From Neurospora tetrasperma FGSC 2508 (taxonomy: Eukaryota > Ascomycota > Sordariomycetes > Sordariales > Sordariaceae), in contig NW_009799179.1 in NCBI RefSeq assembly GCF_000213175.1, positions 7,239,981 to 7,303,980 of the forward strand: DNA of 64,000 bases, in the 5' to 3' direction. Position numbers and translations under genes: made by a program. Each line of letters opens with the position of its first letter. Position 1 is the first letter of the stretch. This document shows positions 53,948-64,000 of this stretch, piece after piece. Under the pieces are notes generated by a model, which was not told the origin of the DNA, ran no database searches, and saw nothing but the letters and a program-made list of their open reading frames with translations.

Positions 53948-55114
53948 TTAGAGGGGCTTCTCCGCAACAATCCAGTAACTTGTCGAAATGAGACGCATCC
54001 TATCCATCTTCACAAACGCCTGCCCATCCAGACATAACCTGTTGATCAATGTCTTGAAGTGCTGGGGCAGGACTTTGATCTTCACCAAGCCCAGAATGAT
54101 CTGGCGCATGGTGCGGAAGTAAATGTCAACCCGATCAATCAGAGGTGCCTGCAAGCCGTCGATGCTCGCGTTCTCGGATTTTGTGACGACGAAGCCAGCA
54201 TCCTCGAGGGCCTTCTCGAAGCTCTTGGGCGTTGGCGTGCCAACGGCGCCGATTAGGGGCTTCACGCGCCTCATGAGCGCAAGGTGTTCCGGGTTGCTGG
54301 GGTCGTAGCCTGGCAGGCTAACCCAGTCGAGGAGCGAGACCTTGGCACCCGGCTTGAGAACGCGGTAGACTTCACGGAAGAGCGTTGGGAGATCCTTGCA
54401 CAATGACAGTGCTTGGATCTGGTAGAAGCAGTCAAAGGAGTTGTCGGCAAAGGGTAGTGGTAGCGTGTTCATGTCTTGTTGTACAAAGTTGTTCTTGAAT
54501 CCCTTCTGGTTGTTGAACTCTTGTGCCTGGGCGACCTGGTTAGGGTCGATGTTGAGACCGGTAACTGTAGCGCCGGTCATGCTGGCCATATGAGCAGCCA
54601 CGCGCCCTCGGCCACATCCCAAGTCGAGAACCTTGTCGCCGGCCTTCATGCCAATGGCATGTGCGACGGCCTTCTCATAAAGCAGCTGATTCTCGATGAC
54701 GGAAGCCCGCTTGTCCATGTGGGGAGGAATGTACATCTTCTCGACATCGCCCATGGCGCAGAGGTGGTTAATAATTCCGTAGTAAGCCTTCAAGCACTCG
54801 CCGACCTTGGCCTGGTAGTCAGGACCAAGTTCCTTGATCATGGCATCTTCGTCGGCCCAGTCAAGGTTGTAGATGACATACGAGTGCATGTAGTCATCGA
54901 CCTGCTTTGGTGTTAGGTGGTGAATGTACTTGAAGGCTGACCGGAAGGTCTTGAAGCGGTTTGTGGTGGATTGCCGGTCGGCGTCGTCAAGCCCCAGCGC
55001 ATCTTGCTTCCGTGTGGATGGTGGCGCATTCACGGAGAGCTTTTGCTTCTCTTCGGCTATCCTGTCGATGCCGTCGGAGCTATCCGATACCCGGTTCTGA
55101 AGTGGAACGGACAT
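53948..55114 (-). CDS. sterol C-24 methyltransferase-like SAM enzyme (Erg6 paralogue-like)
   Basis: An intronless gene encodes 388 residues. The SAM-binding core is clear: motif I VLDLGCGRGR at 162-171, GATVTGLNIDPNQVAQA, the QDMNTLPLPFADNSFDCFYQIQAL region, YRVLKPGAKVSLLDWV, and SIDGLQAPLIDRVD. A C-terminal segment ending TSYWIVAEKP resembles the sterol methyltransferase C-terminal domain. Erg6-type enzymes transfer a methyl group to C-24 of zymosterol or lanosterol in ergosterol synthesis at the endoplasmic reticulum and lipid droplets. However, the aromatic YEYGWG sterol-binding region of true Erg6 is absent; the corresponding area reads YVIYNLDWADED. This points to a paralogue that may use another triterpenoid or lipid. 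Both flanks are large gaps, with no clustered pathway genes. The methyltransferase class is sure; the substrate is not. Confidence 0.85.
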   Translation of the reverse strand: MSVPLQNRVSDSSDGIDRIAEEKQKLSVNAPPSTRKQDALGLDDADRQSTTNRFKTFRSAFKYIHHLTPKQVDDYMHSYVIYNLDWADEDAMIKELGPDYQAKVGECLKAYYGIINHLCAMGDVEKMYIPPHMDKRASVIENQLLYEKAVAHAIGMKAGDKVLDLGCGRGRVAAHMASMTGATVTGLNIDPNQVAQAQEFNNQKGFKNNFVQQDMNTLPLPFADNSFDCFYQIQALSLCKDLPTLFREVYRVLKPGAKVSLLDWVSLPGYDPSNPEHLALMRRVKPLIGAVGTPTPKSFEKALEDAGFVVTKSENASIDGLQAPLIDRVDIYFRTMRQIILGLVKIKVLPQHFKTLINRLCLDGQAFVKMDRMRLISTSYWIVAEKPL

Positions 55115-58100
55115 GGTGAAGAATGTGCAGATTTCTGGGGCGCGGGGGAGGCAGTGCTTGAGCCCCAGATGCGGAGATGTGGGCGGAGAGGTTTAAGTTT
55201 TGTGGATGGGGGGGTGGTAGAGCCCTTCGCGAGTGAAAGATGGATGAGAGGACGACAACTGATGTAGAAGCCGGAAATAAGCACAGCACAACGGGCCGCA
55301 GAGCTGCTTTATTGTGAAATATTTGGTTGGCTAGGTAAAAGTTGAGTGAGAGGAGAATGAACTGGAGGAGTGAACGCAAAATTAGTGGATAGACAGGTAA
55401 ATATCGATTATGATATCAAGCCGTGCATGGAGATGAACGGGAATTCCAGGTACCATCGATCTATGGCACTATCACTTGCACGGGAAGAGCGGAGCTCAAA
55501 ATGTGGAAAAGAAAAGAAAAACTTTAACATGCAAGGATTGGGACTGGACAATGATCGGAGCATACTGTCAACAGACTGGATCCCGAAAGGTCCGGGAGGT
55601 CCGGGAGCGCCGGATGAGTTCGGTCGGAAGTCGGGTCCAAAAAGTCGTCACCTGAGGATGAGTTCGCCGCGTCGCGACTAACTTTGAAACGGTAGTGTAT
55701 AATATCTGGGCGCTTAAAGGGGACCTTGAAGCCGTCATCATGAAAAGTTCGGGGTTTCAAAAGAAGCAGGAAGAACTGTGCTTGGGGATAACCGTTCGGT
55801 GAATTAGTCATCTCCACTGTTGGGTAAGACGCATGCATCAGTCATCCCACCTTCCGGTTTGCTGTTGCAGCCGTTGCAGTAATGGATGCTGTCCGTCTTG
55901 TACAGATGACAGTGACAAAGTTGATGGGAATACTACCAACGACATCAGGTTGTTTGCGTATTACCGCAGATGCCGCCTTGATCGACGACTATGGGGCAAC
56001 GGGCAGGAACGGAGGGAGAGAGGAGGGTTCATTTCCCTGTGTTCCGGTCTCATAGGCATCATATCCCCATCATAGCCATCATGGACTGGTGTTGGTAATC
56101 TGCCATGTCCAAAAAAGCGCGGGACCTCGGTTCAAACTTTGTAAGCGGCCGAAATGTGTACCTTTGGCTCGTCTCGTGGGAAATTTAGCGCCGGATGTTC
56201 GTTGATAAGTGCGTCTTTTCTGGGCGACTTTTTCAATTAAAGTCCCCTCCTCAACCGCTCCAAATAAAAAGATGGGCGATATCGGGGCTGTTTGATCCGT
56301 CGGTCAATATGTCACCAAATGCCGTTGTGAGAGAAGGACAGGGTCCTGAACGCCGGGGTCCCATCTTCGGACAAAACAAGCTCGGAGGTAAGTCTGACAA
56401 GATTTTCTCTGATGCCGGGATGACCTCGCGGTGGGACTTTCGACGAATAGAATTTAACAAGCTGCAACCCTGAGAGTTGAGCAGGGTGTATTTTACCTCA
56501 TCTCCCCATCGCTGTTGGCACGACAAATCAACCTGATATCATGTCGGCTTTGCATAGTACGATTGGTACGTGAGGCATATGGCCGGAGAGCTCGGTCGTT
56601 GGGTCCCGTTCGGATCGGCGCCTGACACGTTCAAACCGTCAAGACAATGCCGGGTGTGCTACCGAGTGTTCGTCAAGGGGGTTCTGACGCTGTGGTGCCG
56701 GGCATCTTTGCTGATATTTTGAGCCGATCAGGCGAGGCCAGCGGTTGCGGGCGAACCCGAATGGTCATCGCGGGCGCGTTGAAAAACCCGAGTGAAGTGA
56801 AAGGCCGGAATCCGGTCGTTGGTCCATTATAAATGCCGTTGAAAAGCTTTGGGGTCCCGGGCCGCTTGGGATGACGCACTGTCTGCAGCCCGCTTCGATG
56901 TTGCAGATTTTAGTGTACGTACTGTGTAGTTCAGGGTCCACTGAGCCAGCCAGCCCTATCAGGCCGGGCAGTATATTCAGCGTCGCTAGACACGGAGCGC
57001 TCCTCGCAGCTTTTGAAGACTGATAACTGACCTGGTGTTGGTTTGCTGTACAAATTGTTAGTACATGAGTGCTCTGGATCCACCTGTACAGTGTACAGGA
57101 ATTTCACGACACTTTCACATTGGAAACTTTGCATGGCGCCTCGGAGCTGCCCGAAGTCCTCTCGAGACCTGATGGCAATAGTGTACCGGTAAAACCGAAT
57201 ACCATAGGTATGCTTGGTGAGCTGCCATACCGACGTGCAGAACCCGACCAACCGCATCTCATACTAATGATCTGCAAATACTCCTGTCCTATGAATTACA
57301 TTATCGATCTGGGCTGCTGGCCCAATATTTCACTTCCGCAACACCACCATCGACAGGACTGCAACCCATCACAACTCGCAGTATCAACACCGAAGACTTC
57401 GCCAGCGGAGCATTTGCTATACTTCGCTGCAATTGCGAACGAAACATGTTCAACTGAAACATAACCCACTGCGAATGTCCTGGGTAGATTGACTACTGAA
57501 CAAGCACCCGTTGCTCATGGGAAACCCCCAAGTTGAACTGAACAGTAATTCACATCTACGAGAGTGAGCGGATGGACTTGAACATGAGGGGAAAGCTTCT
57601 GATAAGATCGAAGAAGCCATGCATTTCGCATGAAAAAAGAGTTGCTTACTTATGTCAGCTACTTCTGATGGCCAGGCAAGCCAGGTTTACCAGGCTCTCC
57701 GCAAACAGTGCTTCTGGCTCTGGATGAAAAAAGTGTTGATCTGGGGAACATGCAAAAAAGAGGGAGAAATCAGCGCATTACTGATATTAGACGATCAGAT
57801 GCCACGATCAACAAGAAGAAAACCGTTTAGGCGCTGGACACTGGCGCTTCTGTTGTTTTTTTGTCCTTTGTTGTGCCACCTTCGTCCAACATCACACCGG
57901 CGTCTCCTGCATGAACCACGAGGACACTCCGATACGACTCATTTCTCTGGCTGAAACAATAGTTTCTTGATGTTCCTCTGTTGTTTCCTCGAGGTATTGG
58001 ATCCCACTCCAAAGAAAAGCTGGCGCCAGAGGTTCAGCTCGCCCAAGCCTGGGGCCAGGCGCAATGAGTCCTTTGAGCAATCAACCACGCTTTCCCAAAA

Positions 58101-59020
58101 TGGGTTTGAATAGAACTTCAATAAACACTTTGTTGCGGACCCCTAAATTTGCCGCTAGTCAACCACACCGCATGCACCAAACAATCACCATGCCTCTCCT
58201 TCACGTTCCCTGCCTTATTCTGGAAGGACGCTATTTCTCACGTGGCATCAACGCCAAACGCCTCTTACATCCTCATCTTCACCTCGCCCTTGCTTTGTCT
58301 CCCGTACAACTAACCTGCTTTAGACGTTTGGCTTCTCCCCGAGTCCCGTATCCCCGGCTGCATGAAGCATCTTCAACTACTCGGCTAGTTCCGTCAGGCC
58401 ATCATTGGGCGGAGCACCGAGTCTGACCTGAACGTCTTCGTCCGAACCTCGATCGCCTTGAAGCTCTTCAAGGTTTCCGACACCTCGGGACCGAACTTTC
58501 ATCCCTTCGAATTCTTAGTCGTGGCAATTCATCCCATGCTCTGGGAGAAGGTGGCTCCATCGTTGGGCTCAATGAAGCCTTCCTCTGAATAGAGATCTGA
58601 ATAAGCCATTGACGAATCCCCTCCGTCAACCTCCACCAAAGCAAACCCTTGACCTCAATAACCACACCATCACTGATGATCCTTTCACCACCTTTGCCTA
58701 GTTCTGGACCGGCCTGTTGTCTTCTTTGAACGAGCTCCCTCCCTCGCGGCCACCGCCTCCTTGGACGATCCTTGTCGCTGACCAGGTTAACCTCCGGTTC
58801 TATAGAGATCTCGTTTGAATAAACATGCCTGCGCAGACGACTTAAGCAGCCGTGATATTTAGTATATAAGAGATGGTGTTGACCTCCTCAGAACACACTT
58901 CTTTTTTTCTCCATCACCTTTGACATTGCCAATCAACCCTCAGAGGTCTTCATTCTCTCAATCAACAGGGTCCTTTCGTTGACACTTTTTACATTCTTCA
59001 TCCAAGCCGTTTTGTTCAAG
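55115..59020. other. 3.9-kb divergent intergenic region upstream of ccg-4
   Basis: Between the SMT-like gene (minus) and the pheromone gene (plus) no confident gene was found. Several 60-120-codon open frames occur without family resemblance. A repeated GGTCCGGGAGGTCCGGGAG motif lies near 55589-55607. The last kilobase should be the regulatory region of ccg-4, with a TATA box at 58863-58869. Confidence 0.5.
58863..58869 (+). promoter_or_regulatory. TATA box of the pheromone precursor gene
   Basis: TATATAA lies 152 bp upstream of the ccg-4 ATG, followed by a CT-rich segment (about 58898-58920) of the sort in which fungal transcription starts. Strong TATA-type promoters fit highly regulated genes such as this one, reported to be clock-controlled in Neurospora. 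Confidence 0.6.
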
Positions 59021-59920
59021 ATGAAGTTCACTCTCCCTCTTGTCATCTTCGCCGCCGTGGCCTCCGCCACCCCGGTCGCCCAGCCAAACGCTGAGGCCGA
59101 AGCCCAGTGGTGCCGGATCCATGGCCAGTCCTGCTGGAAGGTCAAGCGTGTTGCCGATGCCTTCGCCAACGCCATCCAGGGCATGGGTGGTCTCCCGCCC
59201 CGCGACGAGTCCGGCCACCAGCCCGCCCAGGTCGCCAAGCGCCAGGTTGACGAGCTTGCCGGCATCATCGCCCTCACTCAGGAGGACGTTAACGCCTACT
59301 ACGACTCGCTCAGCCTCCAAGAGAAGTTCGCTCCCTCCACCGAGGAGGAGAAGAAGACCGAGAAAGTCGCCAAGCGTGAGGCCGAGGCCGAGGCACAATG
59401 GTGCCGCATCCACGGCCAATCGTGCTGGAAGAAGCGTGAGGCCGAAGCCCAGTGGTGCCGGATCCACGGCCAGTCGTGCTGGAAGCGTGACGCCCTCCCC
59501 GAGGCCGAGCCCCAGTGGTGCCGGATCCACGGCCAGTCCTGCTGGAAGAAGCGTGACGCCGCTCCCGAGGCTGCCCCCGAGGCTGAGGCCAACCCACAAT
59601 GGTGCCGCATCCACGGCCAGTCCTGCTGGAAGGCCAAGCGCGCCGCCGAGGCCGTCATGACCGCCATCCAGTCCGCCGAGGCCGAGTCCGCCCTCCTTCT
59701 CCGTGACACCACCTTCAGCCCCGTCGACCGCGTCGGCAAGCGCGATCCCCAGTGGTGCAACATGAGGCTCCACCCCGATAGGGGCTGCTGGAAGCGTGAT
59801 GCCTCCCCTGAGGCCGCTTGCAACGCTCCCGACGGCGCCTGCACCAAGGCTACCCGTGACTTGCACGCCATGTACAACGTGGCTCGTGCCATCCTCACTG
59901 CTCACTCTGATGAGAACTAG
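59021..59920 (+). CDS. ccg-4: alpha-type peptide pheromone precursor CCG-4
   Basis: A single exon encodes 299 residues. Residues 1-16 are a signal peptide ([16 protein letters not shown]). Five identical pheromone units [11 protein letters not shown] occupy residues 29-39, 126-136, 144-154, 165-175 and 193-203. Most are followed by a Kex2-type KR site, sometimes after extra lysines, and preceded by Ala/Glu/Asp/Pro spacers such as EAEA and EAEP that suit dipeptidyl aminopeptidase trimming. A sixth, divergent unit [14 protein letters not shown] is at 244-257, preceded by KRDP and followed by KR. The released peptide is the diffusible ligand sensed by the Ste2-type receptor PRE-2 of the opposite mating type. 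The start is the ATG that gives the signal peptide; an in-frame ATG 14 codons upstream exists but adds a second hydrophobic stretch and is less likely. Units are separated by long acidic pro-regions. Confidence 0.98.
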   Translation: MKFTLPLVIFAAVASATPVAQPNAEAEAQWCRIHGQSCWKVKRVADAFANAIQGMGGLPPRDESGHQPAQVAKRQVDELAGIIALTQEDVNAYYDSLSLQEKFAPSTEEEKKTEKVAKREAEAEAQWCRIHGQSCWKKREAEAQWCRIHGQSCWKRDALPEAEPQWCRIHGQSCWKKRDAAPEAAPEAEANPQWCRIHGQSCWKAKRAAEAVMTAIQSAEAESALLLRDTTFSPVDRVGKRDPQWCNMRLHPDRGCWKRDASPEAACNAPDGACTKATRDLHAMYNVARAILTAHSDEN

Positions 59921-61056
59921 GTCAGTCACAGCTCCCTTCTAAAAGTACCCCGATCAGCCCACATGCTAACATGCATCACTTCGGTAGATGTTTCCCCAAA
60001 ATCTTCTTCCCTAGGAGAGGGTACGACAAAGCAAACAAGAAGGGGGCAGAGAAAAGGCTTGGATATATCACTTTTGCTCCCTCTTTACACACTTCACTTC
60101 TTTCTGGAAAAAAAAAGTACAACACATCTATATACACACACACACAGAAGCTTTTTGGGTTCACACTCAACACAAAGGGATTGGATAGGTGAATACTTGT
60201 ACAATCCTGTTTTTATCAATTATTCTTCAAGTGGGATGGGAATGGGGTTATTGGAGCGTGCCTGTACTTAGCTAGTTCTGAATCTCTCCCGCTCACCCGG
60301 ACACTGAATTCAAGGATGAGGCTGCTTGCCGAATGAAGGCAGCCTCGGATAATTCCCTTGATATGCTTTCTTCATGCTCACTTGCTTCCCGTGACATATT
60401 ATCTGCCCGTATGGTCTGAGAATATACTGATCATCGCTTGGTGATCTTATGAAAGGTGTCAATAGCTGGTTTGACGCATGGCTGTCCAGGTCCAATGATA
60501 TAATAGATGGAGTGTTGATAACTTCATTCCTAAACGCCAAGAGTCAGACATCAGGTGAATAGTTTGTGAGCCATCCTTCGCCCTTGAGACTTAGAGGCTT
60601 ATTTGCTATCGGGATTCGTTGCAGTACCTGAAATACGGGAGAGTGTCCACGGTTCCTTTGTATCGTGGGGTAAGAACTGAGAGAACAACAATATCATGGT
60701 GTCTGATGTCCATAAGCCGCCCGTGCCATCCAGATCATGTTCCCAGCCGCTACCTAGCGCGAGGGCTTTGCCGAAAATTTCCCAGTTTTATACTTCTACA
60801 CATATGATACAATTAGTATGACTCTCGACATCGGGTATGCCAACGTCAACAGACTGGCCTGCAATGCCTGTCCATATGATATCCGTTGCCTTAACTCTTT
60901 TCTCTACCCTTATTGCCCTTGCTGGACTTGGAAAATCCGTCAGCGATTTCCAAAAGCCAGAACACCCAAAGAGCCACACCCGCTCATCACAGCCCCTTCT
61001 TTCTCCAGCCAAGGCATTTCCAGTGATGGCCACTCCCCCTTTTATCCATCCAACAT
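59921..61056. other. convergent 3' flanks, ccg-4 and zim17
   Basis: A 1.1-kb gap between two converging genes. It contains a CA-type run near 60132-60144 and presumed 3' untranslated sequences, including a possible GTCAGT donor right after the ccg-4 stop that could mark a 3'-UTR intron. No further gene was recognised. Confidence 0.5.
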
Positions 61057-61773
61057 TCAATTGCTCTCGTCCCCAGCCTTCTTCCCCTCTCTAGGCCTTA
61101 CATTCTTGAAAGTTGACCCCGGCGGACTATTATCCACCTCCTTCTTCGGCCTCTCCTGCGCCGGCTCCGGCTCTGGCTCCCTTATGGTACTTGTCCCATC
61201 CTCCCAAAACTCCACATCCCCATCCTCGCCCAGAGTCCCCCTCTTGACCATCATCCCTTTTTCTTTCAATAAATCCTCGACCGTCACTTTCCGGTCTCCG
61301 AAGAGCTTGAGATGGTCGCTGATGACGTGTCGGTTACGGCAGTTCGGGCACGAAATCAACACGGACCCGTGGTGGTAACCCTGTTTGGAGACCTTGTGCT
61401 TGGATCGGTGATCGCAGGGGATGCAGGTGAAAGTGAGCTCGTACTGGGGGACTTGGGACGTGTCACGCTTGGGTTGTGCGGGTTGTTGTTGGTCGGAGGG
61501 AGGGGATTGAGGTTCGGGGGAGGATGAGGGCTGGCTTCGAGGACGAGGGATGGTGTGTTTTTGTCGGATTGGTGTGCAGTTGATATTTCCTCGTTGTTGT
61601 GTTTGCTGTTGCTGTGACAGTGGTACTGGCCGCTGGCACTGAGAGCTGTAGGAGTGAACGAAGTAGTTGAGGAAGCGCGACGTTGTGGTTGTGGTTTTCA
61701 ACGATTGCGCCGGCGCCGAGCCGAGTCGGGCAATGCAGGACAGTGTTGATGCCGCTGCTCGTTTGGAGGCCAT
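61057..61773 (-). CDS. zim17: mitochondrial DNL-type zinc finger protein Zim17/Hep1
   Basis: A single exon of 238 residues, starting at MASKRAAASTLSCIARL, a typical mitochondrial presequence. An in-frame ATG 55 codons upstream precedes an unlike, aromatic-rich stretch and is not favoured. Residues 45-105 are Gln/Ser/Pro-rich linker. The DNL zinc finger follows: YELTFTCIPCDHRSKHKVSK, then GSVLISCPNCRNRHVISDHLKLFGD, with zinc ligands Cys117, Cys120, Cys142 and Cys145. The acidic, proline-rich tail is longer than in yeast. The family is a matrix chaperone that keeps mitochondrial Hsp70 (Ssc1) soluble and so supports protein import and iron-sulfur cluster assembly. The gene is divergent from cullin-3. 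Confidence 0.93.
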   Translation of the reverse strand: MASKRAAASTLSCIARLGSAPAQSLKTTTTTSRFLNYFVHSYSSQCQRPVPLSQQQQTQQRGNINCTPIRQKHTIPRPRSQPSSSPEPQSPPSDQQQPAQPKRDTSQVPQYELTFTCIPCDHRSKHKVSKQGYHHGSVLISCPNCRNRHVISDHLKLFGDRKVTVEDLLKEKGMMVKRGTLGEDGDVEFWEDGTSTIREPEPEPAQERPKKEVDNSPPGSTFKNVRPREGKKAGDESN

Positions 61774-62875
61774 GGCTGGAGGTATAGATGGGAATGTTGG
61801 GCCGGTATGGGATCCCGTTTGGGAATTGGTTGAATCGCGGCCGAAAATTATGATATTGTGAGCAAGAAAAAAGATATAATGCGATAGATTCGGATAGAAA
61901 TCCGGTCGTTTCGTCATTGCGCCGTAGAAGTCCAGCATCGCGACCCGCCCGCCCGCCTAGGTTCCCTGTCGCAAAGTTTCTTATCGATAACGATCCCTGT
62001 GGAATATCCGTTCCACTTCCTGCCTCTACATGTACTTGTAGTGCGCCTCTCCACCTGTAACAGTTCGCATCTTTCCGGCGATGCTGTCGATGATGAATTG
62101 TAAAGTGGCAAGGCCAAGTATTCTCTATCTGGTGTTCATCTTGAGCAGCCCACGACACTCACCCAGATTAACGGAGTTTCTGTTGAGTCTGTAAACAACA
62201 CTGGGCGCCCGGCGTTCGAGCTGGTACGTAACGTGTAATAATACTTGCAACACACTACGTACTATACTGCTTTGATCTCTTAAGCTCCGTTGGAAGTACT
62301 TAGTACCTGGAGATCCACACTTATCTACCGCGTGCCTGAACTTCCCGTTTGTCAAATACCGTCTAGGTACCCTTCCATTACTAAACTTCATCCTCGACCA
62401 CGTCTCTCACGTTTGCCACTTCTGGCAATTATCATGCCTCGGGTTTTCACTTTCTCTTGACTTCTCCGTTTGGTGGTTTTTTTAAGCCCCAAGTTTGCAT
62501 ATACTTTACGATTCACGGACCACCAAACGTTTTCTTTCTTCGGTCTGGGGATCGTGTACATCTGCTGCGAATCGCAGAACCCATTCCAACCCTTTGAGAG
62601 CTCGTCCCGCGCGCCCTGGCCCAGCTCGACCTGACAACTTCCTTTGTGACTCTCCATCAATAACGACTCATTGGCCACAGTCACCACAGCCCCTTAGCTA
62701 TTACACGTCTTCTATTCAGACCTTTTCTTCACGCACACACTGTCGATACCCAAAGTGGTTACCGGCTGCGGTCGCTTGAGACTATAGCTCTTGGAGGGGT
62801 CACACCTGCAGGACTTCCACTTCACCCTTCACAAAGACCCTTGCGGTTTAGGAACGGAGCACAAACGTCGCAATC
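61774..62875. other. divergent promoter region, zim17 / cul-3
   Basis: About 1.1 kb between two divergent genes must carry both promoters. Short open frames inside have no family resemblance. C/T-rich sequence just before 62876 fits a fungal leader. Confidence 0.5.
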
Positions 62876-64000
62876 ATGGCATCGAGAACCAACAAGATCA
62901 GGCCCATTAGGAAGGTGTGTGTGTCGGGTTTGCTTACACGGTTTGGGCGCTTTTTACCATGCAGTCAAAGCTAATGATATGTTAGCCGATAACGAATCGA
63001 GACCAGAGCGAGTTCGAGCCATGCTGGGCACTCCTGCGCGACGCCATGACCGATATTCACCTACAGAACGCCGGCCGTCTGTCCTTCGAACAATTATACC
63101 GAGCTTCATACAAGATTGTGCTCCGAAAGAAGGGCGCCCTACTCTACGAGAGGGTTAGAGACTTTGAGCAGGAATGGTTCCGAGATCACATCATGCCGAA
63201 CATCGCCGCCCTGATCACCAAGAACCTGATCAACATATCGCTGCTTCAGCACCCGGGGTCGAGTTCACATGAGCGCAGGGAGATGGGCGAAAAGTTCCTG
63301 CGCGGAATACGAGACTCATGGACGGATCACAATAGGTCCATGAACATGATTGCGGACGTGCTCATGTATCTTGACCGTGTCTATACCCTAGAGACGAAGC
63401 AGCCCTCTCTGTTTGCCGTTACAATTGGTCTCTTCCGGAACAATGTCCTCCGGAGCCACATTGGCGCCGCCGCAGAAGATATCGAGCAAGACTTTGTCGT
63501 CTTTGACATTCTCTGCGCCGTCATATTGGACCTGATCAACATGGAGCGCGACGGCGATATCATCAACCGAAACCTAGTGCGCAAAATAACTGCAATGCTT
63601 GAGAGCTTATACGAGACAGATGACGAGATCGAAAACCATCGGCTTTACCTAACCCTTTTCGAACCCCGGTATCTCGAGGCAAGCACCGAGTTTTACCGCA
63701 AAGAGTGCGAGAAGCTGGTCCAGGAAGCAAATTGCAGCACATGGCTCCGCCATGCCCAACGGCGACTAAATGAGGAGCGCGAGCGATGTGGTACTACCCT
63801 ATCAATTATGACGACCGACAAAATCGCGAGTGTTGTGGAGAAGGAGCTCATCGAGGCAAAGCTTGATGTCTTTCTGGCCATGGAAGGGAGCGGCCTGAAG
63901 CCCATGATCGACAATGATCGCTTGGACGACCTTTCGATCTTGTACCAACTCATATCCAGAGTGGACAGTACGAAATCGGCGCTGAAGGTTATTCTACAAC
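62876..64000 (+). CDS. cul-3: cullin-3, N-terminal part (runs off the right edge)
   Basis: Exon 1 is 62876-62914 and exon 2 begins at 62986, staying open to the window end; 351 residues are visible. The sequence opens MASRTNKIRPIRK, then PITNRDQSEFEPCWALLRDAM after the intron (GTGTGT donor, TTAG acceptor). It continues into cullin repeats: FEQLYRASYKIVLRKKGALLYERV, SLLQHPG, FLRGIRDSWTDHNRSMNMIADVLMYLDRVY and LFRNNVLRS. This pattern, with the early basic KIRPIRK leader and the DHNRSMNMIADVLMYLDR helix, is that of cullin-3 rather than cullin-1 or -4. Cullin-3 scaffolds RING ubiquitin ligases with BTB-domain substrate adaptors binding the N-terminal part seen here. The C-terminal RBX-binding and neddylation regions lie outside the window. 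Confidence 0.93.

Noticed and set aside
1-64000. transposons or RIP-mutated repeat relics
   Set aside because: No long AT-rich TpA-enriched stretch, no reverse-transcriptase, transposase or terminal-repeat signal was seen by eye; the only repeat of size is the short inverted repeat at 47605-47882.
1-64000. dispersed 5S rRNA genes expected in Neurospora
   Set aside because: I looked for the characteristic 5S opening and the GTTAGTAGTTGGGTGGGTGA-like internal region and did not find them in this window.

Overview
The window is nuclear DNA of a filamentous ascomycete, almost certainly Neurospora or a very close Sordariaceae relative. The evidence is short introns with GTAAGT-type donors, CTAAC/CTGAC branch points and CAG/TAG acceptors, strongly C-ending codons in housekeeping genes, an ATP synthase alpha chain and pyruvate carboxylase of fungal type, and a pheromone precursor with tandem [11 protein letters not shown] units, the Neurospora/Sordaria alpha-type pheromone. 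I see no transposon, no AT-rich RIP-mutated block and no CRISPR or prokaryotic feature.

Layout, left to right: 1-2018, no recognisable gene; 2019-2697, small secreted protein (+); 2982-4149, GH131 beta-glucanase (-); 4948-7785, type II membrane dipeptidyl aminopeptidase of the Ste13/DapB class (-); 9822-12450, atp-1 (+); 13436-14867, NAD(P)H-hydrate dehydratase (+); a 6.4-kb gene-poor stretch; 21315-23135, Ser-rich protein (+); 23683-26267, rRNA m5C methyltransferase Nop2 (-); 27558-32752, clathrin heavy chain (+); 34120-34814, ribosomal protein uL5/Rpl11 (-); 35305-36220, SmB (+); 36760-37710, mitochondrial pyruvate carrier Mpc1 (+); a 4.3-kb gap; 41987-47079, pyruvate carboxylase (+); 47605-47882, a long inverted repeat; 49412-50333, MCUR1/CCDC90-type mitochondrial coiled-coil protein (+); 51131-52495, Cys-containing nuclear-type protein (-); 53229-53313, intron-containing tRNA-Gln(CUG) (+); 53948-55114, SMT-like methyltransferase (-); 59021-59920, pheromone precursor ccg-4 (+); 61057-61773, Zim17 (-); 62876 to the right edge, 5' part of cullin-3 (+).

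Most genes are unlinked housekeeping functions. One thematic pair is notable: the pheromone precursor carries Lys-Arg cleavage sites and Glu-Ala/Asp-Ala-type spacers, and a Ste13-class dipeptidyl aminopeptidase that would trim such spacers lies about 51 kb away. Pyruvate carboxylase and the pyruvate carrier are neighbours and act on the same metabolite, but nothing shows co-regulation.

The least ordinary content is in gene structure. Pyruvate carboxylase needs 3-nt, 8-nt and 12-nt micro-exons to give a family-conforming protein, SmB needs a 9-nt micro-exon, and Rpl11 appears to have an exon that is only its start codon. Other items of interest are a divergent sixth pheromone unit, the near-perfect inverted repeat downstream of pyruvate carboxylase, and a tRNA-like relic with adjoining A and B boxes. 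All exon coordinates were assembled by hand from splice signals, phase and family conservation; none is backed by transcript data here.
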